Of a DNA stretch of 64,000 nt, positions 15,957-25,491 are shown one piece after another. The first letter of the stretch is position 1. Every line of letters starts with the position of its first letter. The notes below the pieces were generated by a model. That model was not told the origin of the DNA, made no database searches, and worked only from the letters and a program-made list of their open reading frames with translations. The DNA comes from a virus, in the IMG/VR virus record IMGVR_UViG_3300022699_000293, positions 1-64,000 of that record. One strand, 5' to 3'. The translations under genes were made by a program, and so were the position numbers.

Positions 15957-18950
15957 TTAACTTACGCTATTAAGTAATTCATCCTGAATTTCTTGGTTAA
16001 GAAAATCATCTTTTTCATCTGTTATTATACCGTATTGCTGTTTTCCTTGAAGATACTTATCCACATCATCAAGTTGCCCGTATGAAGGCCCCACTTCTAC
16101 ATCCCAGAGAAGAGGGACAGGTAACCACGAATGGCGTTCCTGAACTTGTTTTACGCCGTAATCATAGATAAAATCTGGAAGTTGTGATGCGTATTTTTTT
16201 GGAATTTCGGCAACAAGAGAGTCGTGTACAGTTATTAGTAAGTGGCCACCAAAGTCATGACGAATAGGTTCGTCGACAGCGGTAAGTACCTCCAAAATAA
16301 TATCAGATGAAGTACTTTGAATAAGCATATTAATTGCTTGACGTTCAGCTTTTCTGCGCATTTTAAACGTCATATTGCCTGTATCAAGTCGGCGTCGACG
16401 TCCGAAAAAGGTTTCAACAACTCCCAGGTATCTAACTTTTTCTTTTGTTTGATCGATGTACTTGCTTATAGTAGGAAATCTTTCAAACAACGAATCAACT
16501 ATAAGCTTGCCCTGAGATTCTGGGATACCTACAATAGATGCTATTTTTCTGGGAGATGCTCCGTATAAAATTCCAAAAACTACTCGCTTAATATTGCTGC
16601 GCAGTTTACCAAGACGTTTTCCATAAGCGACATCAGGTCCAGGTTCCTTGTCTGTTCCTGTAAAGTAACTTCGTTTTTGAAAATCTTCGTAACTCCAACT
16701 ATGTTGGTCATCGATTCCTACAGTACGTAACAATGCTTGTTTTTCTTCTTTAGAAGAAAGATGTTTTGTTAAGGTGTCGGGATTTAAAATGTTAGCTGAA
16801 AAATAACTATGAGGATCTAAACCATCATTGAGAGCTTCTATGAGATTTTTATCCCGACTGTATGCAGCATACAAACGTACTTCAGCAGCTTTAGCATCAG
16901 CATTAACGATAATTTCTGTATCAGGATTAGTAGGAATAAAAGCTCGCTTTAAATTATGCTCCCCTATTGTCATGGGAATATTTTGCATATTTTCATCAAC
17001 AGAACTAAGGCGACCTGTAGCAGTTCCGTGAATATTGAAAGTAGTATGCATTTTCCCATCTTCTTCACTTAGGACTAAAATATTTTCTATAAATGTATCT
17101 CTGGCTTTTGACAACGCACGATATTCTAATAAAGCGTTAGCAAAAGCACACTCGTAATGGTTTTTTAATGTTCGTAAAAATTTAGCATTTGTAGAGATAA
17201 ACCCTGTAGGAGTGTGTGGGATATCTTCTTCAGGTATCGTACCTTTGTAGCAAACAGTCTCCCCGGTTACCGGATGTTTATACCCCGTAGAGAATAATAA
17301 ACGTCGTAATTGAGACACGCTTTTGGGATTGAAATTCTCACTCAAAGCACCCTTGGGAATCATGTGCAACAAGTTAATTTTATGGTGTCGTAGAGACTTA
17401 TCCATGTCTTGAGCAAGACTTGTAACGTAAGGTCTATCTACGCGCATACCCCATGCTTCCATTTGTGCGAGGGTGCGCGAAACCGGAAGAACATGGTGTT
17501 TCATCAAATCGTTTAAGGGGAATGCAGAATTAGGATTTCCTGGACGTGCCAATTTTTTAAAATAGGCGCTTCCTCCTAACATACTACGTTGCTTATTGAT
17601 TTTTTCTTGTTCTGTAATTATTCTTTTCTTTTGAATAAACGTTAAATTTCTAGTTGCGTCTGCATCGATAGCTCCGTACACATTCAATTTTTTAAGAGGA
17701 ACCATTGCAAATCCGCAATCCGTTACTAATTTTTTCTTAGTTCCTTTGAGATCCGCCGACTTAACATCTAATTTTTTTAACAGTTCTTTTTTATGTTTGG
17801 TTACGTAAGTTTGGGTTTCTTCTTCGTAACCTGCGTATTTAGGAATAAACATTTGTACTAATGTTTTTAAACCGTAGTGTCCTTTTTTAGCTTCGGCTAA
17901 TAAGTGTTCTCCTAGCATCGTATCCCACACTACGTTACGTACATCCCAACCTTTACTCCACAAAATTCTAAGATCGTATTTGGCGTTATGAAATGTTTTA
18001 GGCTTGTTACACGTAAGTAATTGTTGGATATACGGAGCTATTTCTGATAGTTCAAAAGGACTATCTTCATGTTCTATAGGGATGGATGCTGCAAGCCCGG
18101 GACCCCAAGAAACTACAAGAGATAAAATTTTAGTTTTTGATCTGTGAGGGAAAAGAGTATTGGTCTCAGTATCTAAAGCAATTAAGTGTTTTGCGGGATT
18201 TAACCCATCTCTGTGTTTGTACTCTATTATTTCTTCAACTAATTCTTTTACTTGCTTGGTAGTTTTAGGAAACCTATAGTCCTTAGCAATTACGTCCGGA
18301 GGTAGTGTTATTTGTAATGCTTTCCCTTGCTTAGCTTCTGTAACCAATTCTAAAAATTGAAGTGCATGTCTGTGCATAATACTGTAATGGTCGGGAGAAG
18401 CAAGTAACTGCCGTTTAGAGATAGTAGGCATAATAACAAAACGTCGGTTATATAAAGTTAATTCTATAGGTTGTCCAATTAACTTTTTATATCCTTTTAC
18501 TTTATAACCTAAAGATTGGAGTACTGCAGGACCTATCGCAAAAACCATGATCGGTCGAGGTGGAGGAAAAGCAGTTTTCATAATTTCTGGATGTAAAAAA
18601 TCAGCACAAGCCTTCACCATTTTGATGTTAGGCTTGTCTTCAGCACAACGTATTGCGTAGGTGTAACAAGAATTCAACTTAGAATATTTTTTTTCTTTTT
18701 GTAATTTAGTGAATAAATTACGTATTAACCTTTCGATATCAGCATTCCAAGGAGTATGTTGTTCTACATTTTCAGAAATTCCGGAAAAAGTTGGAGATTC
18801 GGATATGCAATAAAAGTCTACAGGTTGTGTAGAATCAATGAAAAGACTGTGAAAGTAATGTTTTTGTCGATAGTTAGGACATTTAGAACAATTGGGTCCT
18901 TGCCATGCGTTATCTAATCTACATAAGTTACATTCAGAAACAGCTATCAT
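15957..18950 (-). CDS. Family A DNA polymerase with 3'-5' exonuclease and N-terminal UDG-like domain
   Basis: Replicative polymerase of 997 residues in three parts. The N-terminal domain (about 1-220) resembles uracil-DNA glycosylase-like domains seen on some phage polymerases: C7, C10, C21 and C24, an ISESPTF loop, and an AIGPAVLQSLG segment. The usual final HP motif is replaced, so activity is doubtful. A DnaQ-like exonuclease starts with DTE near 258 and has a FHNAKYDL segment. The polymerase has motif A DAKAAEVR (about 685), motif B with K, FG and YG (about 785) and motif C VHDS (about 909), where the usual Glu is Ser. The start at 18950, one base after the primase-helicase stop, is chosen over 18980; GGGAG precedes it. 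Confidence 0.92.
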   Translation of the reverse strand: MIAVSECNLCRLDNAWQGPNCSKCPNYRQKHYFHSLFIDSTQPVDFYCISESPTFSGISENVEQHTPWNADIERLIRNLFTKLQKEKKYSKLNSCYTYAIRCAEDKPNIKMVKACADFLHPEIMKTAFPPPRPIMVFAIGPAVLQSLGYKVKGYKKLIGQPIELTLYNRRFVIMPTISKRQLLASPDHYSIMHRHALQFLELVTEAKQGKALQITLPPDVIAKDYRFPKTTKQVKELVEEIIEYKHRDGLNPAKHLIALDTETNTLFPHRSKTKILSLVVSWGPGLAASIPIEHEDSPFELSEIAPYIQQLLTCNKPKTFHNAKYDLRILWSKGWDVRNVVWDTMLGEHLLAEAKKGHYGLKTLVQMFIPKYAGYEEETQTYVTKHKKELLKKLDVKSADLKGTKKKLVTDCGFAMVPLKKLNVYGAIDADATRNLTFIQKKRIITEQEKINKQRSMLGGSAYFKKLARPGNPNSAFPLNDLMKHHVLPVSRTLAQMEAWGMRVDRPYVTSLAQDMDKSLRHHKINLLHMIPKGALSENFNPKSVSQLRRLLFSTGYKHPVTGETVCYKGTIPEEDIPHTPTGFISTNAKFLRTLKNHYECAFANALLEYRALSKARDTFIENILVLSEEDGKMHTTFNIHGTATGRLSSVDENMQNIPMTIGEHNLKRAFIPTNPDTEIIVNADAKAAEVRLYAAYSRDKNLIEALNDGLDPHSYFSANILNPDTLTKHLSSKEEKQALLRTVGIDDQHSWSYEDFQKRSYFTGTDKEPGPDVAYGKRLGKLRSNIKRVVFGILYGASPRKIASIVGIPESQGKLIVDSLFERFPTISKYIDQTKEKVRYLGVVETFFGRRRRLDTGNMTFKMRRKAERQAINMLIQSTSSDIILEVLTAVDEPIRHDFGGHLLITVHDSLVAEIPKKYASQLPDFIYDYGVKQVQERHSWLPVPLLWDVEVGPSYGQLDDVDKYLQGKQQYGIITDEKDDFLNQEIQDELLNSVS

Positions 18951-18951
18951 G

Positions 18952-21900
18952 TTACTCCCATTCTTCATATTGCTTATCAAGCTCTTCTACATTGTAAATT
19001 TCTGTGTCTTCTTTATTGTTTGTTACGTGTGGAACTGTTGAAGGTTTTTGTGCATCTTCGTTCAGCCAGGAACCTGGACGGAATACAATCACATCTTCGA
19101 CAGTCAAACTACCTCCCATATACGGACGAGCACGTTCTAAGATACCTAATTTGCGTATAGCGTCAGGTTTTAAAGCTAAATAGTGACGTTCTAAAACGTC
19201 CCTAACACGTATTTTGGACGCTCGTGCCATTTGGTGGTCTCGTGGAATCAATGCAGGTATAGCTTGACTTAAAAACATTAAAAGATGTTTAGTGACAGAA
19301 TCAAAGTATAAACCACAGGTTTGCGTGTTGATTTCTTCCCTCGTATTTGCATTTCCTAAAATTGCTCCAGCTGACGTTTTTCTCTTTTGGTCAAACAGAT
19401 ACAAGTCACCAAAACTGAGCATATCTTTAAATAAGGATTCAGACTCATTAATGGAAGCTGCTCTATGGATTGTTGTTGCGTTACGTGCCACAAACTTGCG
19501 TAAGAATGCTTGCCAATCATGTCCTAGATATTTAAGAAAAGCCAACACCCCAAATAAGGATGAAGCATATCTCCACTCAATTTTGAATGGAAGCATTGAG
19601 TTTAATTTAGGGAATTGTTGTTTTATTTCGGTGTAATGTTTTAAAATCTCAGGTACTCGAGGATACAAAGCTATTGTAACTTGTCGTGCAAGTTGTTGTA
19701 CGCCTTCTATACCTAAGTTTTTAAGGATAATGTTCTCGGGGCTGTCTCGAGCTTCTGTCTTGTTCATCTCTATGATAAGCATTCGGTTAAGGTCTTGGGG
19801 TCGTTCCGCTCCAGCAATACCTGCCAACATAACAGACATTCCTAAGTAAGCTGCGCGGTATCCTTGACCATCTTTACGTCCTACAACGCGTCGAGATTGT
19901 CCTGTGACAATACCTCGAAGTACTTCTAAAATTTGGATACAATGGTCTCGTTTTTGTCCATCTAACTCGAATTCATCCAAGGCAAGCATCCGTGTATCGC
20001 GGTCAGTAGAATACACAATGCCTGGTTTTGTGTAGTCGTCGATTCCTTGAGAACTGAGGTTTAGGCGAATAGTAGGAACTTGGATACCCCCAAAAATTGA
20101 TAATAGATTCGACTTACCTGAAGATGTTTCGCCGGTGATAAACATGAACATTTGGCGATCAAAAGTATTCATGATGGGCATCAACAATAATTGTGCAGCC
20201 AAAAATCGAGGCATTACTTCATGTGCTGTAAACCGAAAAGCTGTATCAAAAAGTTGTTCTAGTTGCTGGAATAAATTACTTACGTCTAGGTCGGAAGCAG
20301 AATACAAGATTTCTGGAGATAGTCTTCCAGGAAACCAAGGACGTGTATCTTCGTTAGGAGACGTAAAACCTACATCAAACAGTATTCCTTTGTGAGCAGG
20401 GCCTTCCAAGCGTCTATAATTGGGGGTTCCCGAGTCAGAACGATCAAAATAGATCACATCTTTACCGCAAACTACGTACTCATCAGCTTTCCCGTCTTTT
20501 TTGGGAATGTAGTGGTAACCCTGCCGTAAACGTCGAGTTTCTGAGATATCAGGAATACCTTTAGCTAAATCAAGGCAAGCTTCTTTTAGATAATATCTAA
20601 TATTGAGATCCGTGCGTCTCCGACTTTGACCTTCCAATGTTTCTGGATCCTCCAGGAATGAAGGAAAACCTACTTCTTCTCGAATAAATTGAAGAAGATT
20701 TCCTGTCGTAGGAGCCAATTCTTGTGCGATAGCTTGTTCACTATCAAGACGAATTTGACGGTATTCCCGCTCTTTTTTCGCGTACATAAGAAGGGCACGA
20801 TTAGAAGTTTCTCTATTGGTGGCTAAAATCGAAAAGTGATCTTTTAGAGCGTCTGTACATCGTAAAATAAATCCCGACTCGGTATCTTCGCTAGAAGCAA
20901 TTTCTCTTTTCAAAATAGGAACAGAAATTTCATTATAAGTTCGGGACAATTCTATAGAATACTTCTCAATATCGTGACGATGTTTTAAGCAACCTCCAAT
21001 ATCTGCTGCAATTTCTACCATGTTTCTGTAGTCTTGATTGGATGCTTTGCTAATTGCTTCTGTAGCTAATGTCACAGCCCATTGCCAAGAAGGTATGAAA
21101 TTTGATTCAACATTTTTCCAAAGACTATCTTCTATTTTTTGTAAACCATGCTGAAGAATAGCTTCGTCAATATCTCCCGAAGAACCTAATTTATCCCACC
21201 CTACAAATATCCGCGTTTGCAATTCGCGAATTTTGTGTAACCAAAAACGAACTACAACATCCCCTCCTGCTTTACCTTTGTAAGGAGAGTCTCCTATAAG
21301 ATATGCGCCGCTAAATCCTGTAGCTTTGAAAATAGGCTCTACATGCGCGGATCCTCCCTTACCCCCCACAGAAAATAAGGGAAATTTAGGCCCACCAGCT
21401 CTTAGCGATTGTGCCATGTAAGTCATGACATCCATCTCGCCTTCTGTAAGGTACGCCCAACTACTTTTTTGGGAATCAAGTAATGATTGATAATGTTGCC
21501 AACCTAGCCCAAAAATACCTAGCAAATCTTCAAAATCATCAGAAGGAAATATGTAATCTTTTTGTGCCTTACTGTGAGGAGCGCGAATTTTGAGTCTTCC
21601 AATTTCGTCAGGAGTCACATGTAGCGGCCAGATTATACCGCCCAATGTAAAAGGTGTATTAAATGAATCTGCCAAATAATCTATAGCTGGATTAGCTACG
21701 TTTTCTGGAGGTGTGATGTTTCGAACCGTGGCTTTTTCCCATGCTTTGTAAGCGCGGTTATAATCGTTTTCAATTAAATTGCCGAGATCTGCTAAAGGAG
21801 GTACAATCCCTACAGGTAAAGCGTAAAGAGTATCCACGGGTAATTGTCGTTCATTGAGCATCCAGTTTAATGCATCTTTGGCAAAAGGATATTTGTCAGG

Positions 21901-22362
21901 CGTAGTTATAGCCTTGCACATAACTTGGTTACAAACACGTGCTATAGCTTGCTTAACGTTTTGGTTAGTTTTCTGGGCTTGTAATTCTTCAGTAATTTTT
22001 TTAGGTAAAAAACTTAAATTATAACGTTCATTTAAAAATTGAATGGCATCGGCTTCAGTACTGTCCATTAAGACAGACAATAAGTATATCGGATTAGACG
22101 TATAAAACTCACAACCAAAACACTTAGCATACCCTTTAGACGTGAATACAAAGAAGGAAGGGACCGTATCCGCATGAGAAGGCAAAGGACACAAAGCTTT
22201 AAGCGTAGTATCCCCTGCGAATTCCACCTTTGATTCGCGTTTATAGTTGTTAAAAAAGTCGTACCAATCCCGGGGGGAAATGGTTTCCCAAATTTTCCAA
22301 ATCTGTTCTCTAGTTATACCCCGCTTTTTATCCTTCTTCTTTCGAGTTTTGGTTGCAGGCAT
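18952..22362 (-). CDS. Primase-helicase
   Basis: Large 1136-residue replication protein. A CHC2-type zinc finger is formed by C58, H63, C81 and C84. A TOPRIM domain follows, with its glutamate in LTEGEMD (about 304) and an acidic cluster downstream. The C-terminal ATPase has Walker A GETSSGKS (about 742) and Walker B MLALDEF (about 792). It would unwind the fork and lay primers for the neighbouring polymerase. It is longer than T7-type primase-helicases, with an extended middle region of about 400 residues that I cannot assign. The start overlaps the nuclease gene before it by 35 bases and has an AGGAG site. A second, different primase domain is encoded at 38918, which is unusual. Confidence 0.9.
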   Translation of the reverse strand: MPATKTRKKKDKKRGITREQIWKIWETISPRDWYDFFNNYKRESKVEFAGDTTLKALCPLPSHADTVPSFFVFTSKGYAKCFGCEFYTSNPIYLLSVLMDSTEADAIQFLNERYNLSFLPKKITEELQAQKTNQNVKQAIARVCNQVMCKAITTPDKYPFAKDALNWMLNERQLPVDTLYALPVGIVPPLADLGNLIENDYNRAYKAWEKATVRNITPPENVANPAIDYLADSFNTPFTLGGIIWPLHVTPDEIGRLKIRAPHSKAQKDYIFPSDDFEDLLGIFGLGWQHYQSLLDSQKSSWAYLTEGEMDVMTYMAQSLRAGGPKFPLFSVGGKGGSAHVEPIFKATGFSGAYLIGDSPYKGKAGGDVVVRFWLHKIRELQTRIFVGWDKLGSSGDIDEAILQHGLQKIEDSLWKNVESNFIPSWQWAVTLATEAISKASNQDYRNMVEIAADIGGCLKHRHDIEKYSIELSRTYNEISVPILKREIASSEDTESGFILRCTDALKDHFSILATNRETSNRALLMYAKKEREYRQIRLDSEQAIAQELAPTTGNLLQFIREEVGFPSFLEDPETLEGQSRRRTDLNIRYYLKEACLDLAKGIPDISETRRLRQGYHYIPKKDGKADEYVVCGKDVIYFDRSDSGTPNYRRLEGPAHKGILFDVGFTSPNEDTRPWFPGRLSPEILYSASDLDVSNLFQQLEQLFDTAFRFTAHEVMPRFLAAQLLLMPIMNTFDRQMFMFITGETSSGKSNLLSIFGGIQVPTIRLNLSSQGIDDYTKPGIVYSTDRDTRMLALDEFELDGQKRDHCIQILEVLRGIVTGQSRRVVGRKDGQGYRAAYLGMSVMLAGIAGAERPQDLNRMLIIEMNKTEARDSPENIILKNLGIEGVQQLARQVTIALYPRVPEILKHYTEIKQQFPKLNSMLPFKIEWRYASSLFGVLAFLKYLGHDWQAFLRKFVARNATTIHRAASINESESLFKDMLSFGDLYLFDQKRKTSAGAILGNANTREEINTQTCGLYFDSVTKHLLMFLSQAIPALIPRDHQMARASKIRVRDVLERHYLALKPDAIRKLGILERARPYMGGSLTVEDVIVFRPGSWLNEDAQKPSTVPHVTNNKEDTEIYNVEELDKQYEEWE

Positions 22363-23155
22363 TGTCTATTTTGCTCCTGGCATTGTACTCGGGACAAGTT
22401 TCCTTAAAGTCGCACCAATTGCATAAAGGTCCTTGTCGCGTTTCTTTTAAATTTTCAAGATTGGTAGCCTTTAAATTTAACCAGTCAATAAGACGTTCTA
22501 TATAAGGTTGTATCTTAGTTATGTCCCGTCCTTGCTTAGAAAATTCTACCTTAGCCCATTTAGCCCAATGTATTCCAACACGCCCATATTCTAAATTCTG
22601 CAACTTAGCTTTCATAAGAAGCAGGTAACAATCAAATTGTGTTTCATGGTAGCGTAAATGTCTTTGTTTTCCTGTTTTATGATCTAGCAAAATCACATGG
22701 TTTGTATTGTTAGGAAACATCGCTAAGTCAACAATACCCCTAAAAAATGCTTTACTATTATCGAAAAATTGAACAGGGTTTCCTTCAAGATCTGTTGCTA
22801 ATTTTTTCTCTATCCAAGTAGAATGTATGTTATGCTTTTGTTTATACCTTCTAAGTTTTTGGATAAACGCTAAAACGTTAGATTCCATGGCATCTATACG
22901 GTCAATTGCAGAAGCTGGAAGTTTCTCATATTTTTCTAAGGCAGCTTCTCTAGATAGTTTCCAAGATCGGTCACTTATCATAAATTCTAAAATTTGGTGA
23001 ACAGCCTGACCGACTAAAGCATCTTCATTAGGTTTACGTTTACGCTTTTCTATGTATGTAAGATAGAATTTGTAAGGACATTGTTGAGCCATTTCTGCCT
23101 TTGAATAAGACCAAGGAGCATATTTTAAAACTAACTTTGACGGCGAAATAGTCAT
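22328..23155 (-). CDS. PD-(D/E)XK nuclease, RecB/Cas4-like
   Basis: A 275-residue nuclease of the RecB-like group. It starts with a YSKAEMAQQCPYKFY segment, has GQAVHQILEF, and carries the catalytic core in LLDHKTGK (about 155) followed by a Q-x3-CYLLL helix. The C-terminus has CNWCDFKETC, which with the early Cys near 26 fits the four-cysteine iron-sulfur site of Cas4/AddB-like enzymes. It would process DNA ends in replication or recombination. It sits just upstream of the primase-helicase and overlaps its start. A second protein of the same class is at 28626, so the genome has two. Confidence 0.85.
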   Translation of the reverse strand: MTISPSKLVLKYAPWSYSKAEMAQQCPYKFYLTYIEKRKRKPNEDALVGQAVHQILEFMISDRSWKLSREAALEKYEKLPASAIDRIDAMESNVLAFIQKLRRYKQKHNIHSTWIEKKLATDLEGNPVQFFDNSKAFFRGIVDLAMFPNNTNHVILLDHKTGKQRHLRYHETQFDCYLLLMKAKLQNLEYGRVGIHWAKWAKVEFSKQGRDITKIQPYIERLIDWLNLKATNLENLKETRQGPLCNWCDFKETCPEYNARSKIDNACNQNSKEEG

Positions 23156-23194
23156 TGTTTTGTCCTTAGTAATTACGCTGTTTACCTTAAAGTG

Positions 23195-23232
23195 AAAAAA
23201 ATGAGAGAGAGCTATAAGCTAACTCTCTCTCA
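23195..23232 (-). terminator. Rho-independent terminator on the minus strand
   Basis: A perfect 10-base stem (TGAGAGAGAG at 23202-23211 with its complement at 23223-23232) and an 11-base loop is followed on the minus strand by a run of T residues (A-run at 23195-23200 on the plus strand). It lies between the candidate ssDNA-binding protein gene and the nuclease/primase/polymerase operon. It may set a higher level for the first gene by partial read-through. Confidence 0.8.
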
Positions 23233-23252
23233 CGTATACTTACAATTGCGCT

Positions 23253-24344
23253 CTAAATGTTATCATCTTCCGAGTCAAATTCATCGTAAACATCTTGGGC
23301 TTTTTCTGAATTTGTAGAAGAAGAATCTTCGTCCAGAGTATCTATGTCCACTTCAGCAGCACTATTGTAGATACTTGCTAAACCTGGCAGAATGAAATCG
23401 TGTTCTACAGTTGAGCAAAGAGCTGCACAAAACTCGTTCAATTCTGGGGACATTGTTTCATCTTCATGTGCGTCAATACGCATAACGTGCCATTTAATAC
23501 TAGCCCCGCCTCCACCTTGACGTTCGGCAGAAGTAATACGGAAAAATCTCCTCCAAGGAACCAAGTCTTTCGCGACTAATTTTGATAACTGTCGTCCAGC
23601 TGCCTCGGATGTACGAGAAAAACGAACTAAAACTAAGTCATCCAAATCCGGAGGAAGCATGAAAACAACGACATCATCATTGCAACGAGTTTTTTCTCCT
23701 TTATTCCAAGGACGTTCCGGACATGTTGCGCAGGTGCCGTATTTCGAACCTACCTGACGATCCATTGAGGAGCAAAGAGGAGCACCTCTAGCCTCGTCAG
23801 CACCAGGCCACATAGTTCTTCCTTGCCAAAGAGCAACTACGGCTCCTACAAATGCAGAACCAACATTACGTTTGGTTGTAAAGTAGAAATCACCAACACG
23901 GCAATTATCGGGACGATTTGGATCTGACCCGGTACCTTGGTAAAGTCTTAGTTCTGTAAACTGGGGTCGATTGTCTGCTAGATACAGACCTGGCCGTTCT
24001 GTGTCCATCTTTTTAATCAGATTTACAACTTTTTCATAATGCTCTTCCGACAAACCTTCTACTATGGTTGCAAAATTAGTTGTGGTAGGGCGTTCTATAC
24101 GTTCGAGACGACTACCATACCGTTCCAGAAAAGCCGGATGTTTTGAATTTTTAGCGATATCCGCCAAAATTGGGGATTTGATTTTAGCCAAGTCTAGAGA
24201 CGCATCAGTTACGTTTGCTAGTGTTGTTTCATTTTTTGATGATTCTTTTTCTAAAGAGTTTTCTTCTTCTTTTTCTTCTGGTTGGTTTTCTAAATTTTCT
24301 GTAGTTTGTTTAGAAGTTTGTTTGTTTTTCTTTTTCGATGCCAT
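23253..24344 (-). CDS. Putative ssDNA-binding protein with acidic tail
   Basis: A 363-residue protein at the head of the replication block, with a strong GGAGG site and a terminator right behind it, suggesting high expression. The N-terminus is a long charged Lys/Glu/Gln stretch. The core (about 75-310) has a CATCP pair and nearby cysteines that may bind zinc, many beta-forming segments and aromatic residues. The C-terminus is very acidic and ends EDDNI, resembling the tails of ssDNA-binding proteins that recruit partners. I do not recognise the family by sequence; the assignment is inferred from tail, position and expression signals. Confidence 0.6.
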   Translation of the reverse strand: MASKKKNKQTSKQTTENLENQPEEKEEENSLEKESSKNETTLANVTDASLDLAKIKSPILADIAKNSKHPAFLERYGSRLERIERPTTTNFATIVEGLSEEHYEKVVNLIKKMDTERPGLYLADNRPQFTELRLYQGTGSDPNRPDNCRVGDFYFTTKRNVGSAFVGAVVALWQGRTMWPGADEARGAPLCSSMDRQVGSKYGTCATCPERPWNKGEKTRCNDDVVVFMLPPDLDDLVLVRFSRTSEAAGRQLSKLVAKDLVPWRRFFRITSAERQGGGGASIKWHVMRIDAHEDETMSPELNEFCAALCSTVEHDFILPGLASIYNSAAEVDIDTLDEDSSSTNSEKAQDVYDEFDSEDDNI

Positions 24345-24460
24345 GTGCGGTCCTCCTTGGTATTGACATAGTTCTCAATGTACTCAATATGTGTGGACAA
24401 GTCAAACTAATTCTGATAAATTTTTTCACAGGTAATGACACAAAATAAGGATTTTATTCA
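24345..24460. promoter_or_regulatory. Divergent promoter region between ssDNA-binding candidate and sigma factor
   Basis: On the minus strand TTGACT is separated by 17 bases from TACATT, a reasonable host-type sigma-70 promoter for the replication operon. On the plus strand a TTGACA lies at about 24363, with only a weak -10 after 17 bases. The two -35 boxes face each other across the same segment, so the genes could be co-regulated. No terminator or structured RNA is seen here. Confidence 0.45.
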
Positions 24461-25489
24461 ATGGAAAATGAAGATACTTTTACAGATAGAGTTTTACAAA
24501 ATTACTACAAAGATTTAAGCAGGAATTCAATTTTATCTTCTGAGGAAGAACGGAATTTACTTCAACGCTACAACTTTTGTAGCAAATGTAAAACTCGGAT
24601 TCCAAATCGTGTACAGCGTAAATATTGTATCGAGTGTGGTACGCCCATACTTAATGTAGTAGAACACCACACAACCATCTGCAAGGTATGTCGTGCTAAA
24701 TTTGATACCTTCTATACTCCTTCTTATTGTATTCAATGTGGCCAACCTCGAGATCTAGCTGCTCGCGACGAATTAATTAAAGGTAATTTACGTTTTGTAG
24801 TCAAGATGGCTAAATCTATTACAAAAGATCCTTACCGTATTAAACAATTAACTTCTGCTGGAAATCTTGGTTTAATGACAGCTATAGATAAATTCGATGT
24901 TGAACAACCTACACGATTTCTAACATACGCGGCCCATTGGATACGTAAAGAAATGTTTGAAGAAATTCAAAATAGTGATTTAGTTCACATACCTTCGCAC
25001 AAACAAAAAACACAGCGTAAAATTGCCAAACATGGAATTTACGAGTGTGTACATTGTGGCCTTCAGATTGAAGAGAAACATCCTACTAAAAAATTACCTC
25101 CCTGTGTTGAGGAAAAACATGAATTTATCGAAACCAAAGAGACAGAAAATTTAAATACTGTAGTACCTTTAGAACCTAAGTTAACTTCTGTATTACCTGT
25201 CGAAGATCAAACTGAAGAAACTATAGTAGACGTGTCTGCAGCAAATTTGTTAAGAAAAGTATTAAGCAAAGTTAAAGCTAGAGCACGAGATAAATTTATA
25301 TTATTACAATATTATAACGTTCCAGAAGAGTCCCGACGCACTTCTTCTAAAAGTCTACATCAGCTTGCAATTTTAGCAGATATCACGCCTGAGCGTGTAC
25401 GCCAGATTAAACAACGTCTTTTAAAAGAAGTGCGTGGGGAATTATGTCGGATGGCTATCACAGATATGGATGATATTTACGGTATATAA
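24461..25489 (+). CDS. Sigma-70-type sigma factor with inserted zinc ribbons
   Basis: Transcription initiation factor of 342 residues. Region 1.2-like sequence is at about 8-37. Two zinc-ribbon-like clusters follow (C40, C43, C56, C59 and C74, C77, C90, C93) in the place of the usual linker. Region 2 (101-170) includes GNLRFVVKMAK and a FLTYAAHWIRKE segment that would melt the promoter. A third cluster (C196, C199, C215) lies in region 3. Region 4 has the helix-turn-helix ITPERVRQIKQRLLKEVR near the end. It is a lone plus-strand gene between minus-strand operons. It may direct the phage RNA polymerase at 34556-42305 or redirect the host enzyme. Confidence 0.88.
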   Translation: MENEDTFTDRVLQNYYKDLSRNSILSSEEERNLLQRYNFCSKCKTRIPNRVQRKYCIECGTPILNVVEHHTTICKVCRAKFDTFYTPSYCIQCGQPRDLAARDELIKGNLRFVVKMAKSITKDPYRIKQLTSAGNLGLMTAIDKFDVEQPTRFLTYAAHWIRKEMFEEIQNSDLVHIPSHKQKTQRKIAKHGIYECVHCGLQIEEKHPTKKLPPCVEEKHEFIETKETENLNTVVPLEPKLTSVLPVEDQTEETIVDVSAANLLRKVLSKVKARARDKFILLQYYNVPEESRRTSSKSLHQLAILADITPERVRQIKQRLLKEVRGELCRMAITDMDDIYGI

Positions 25490-25491
25490 GA

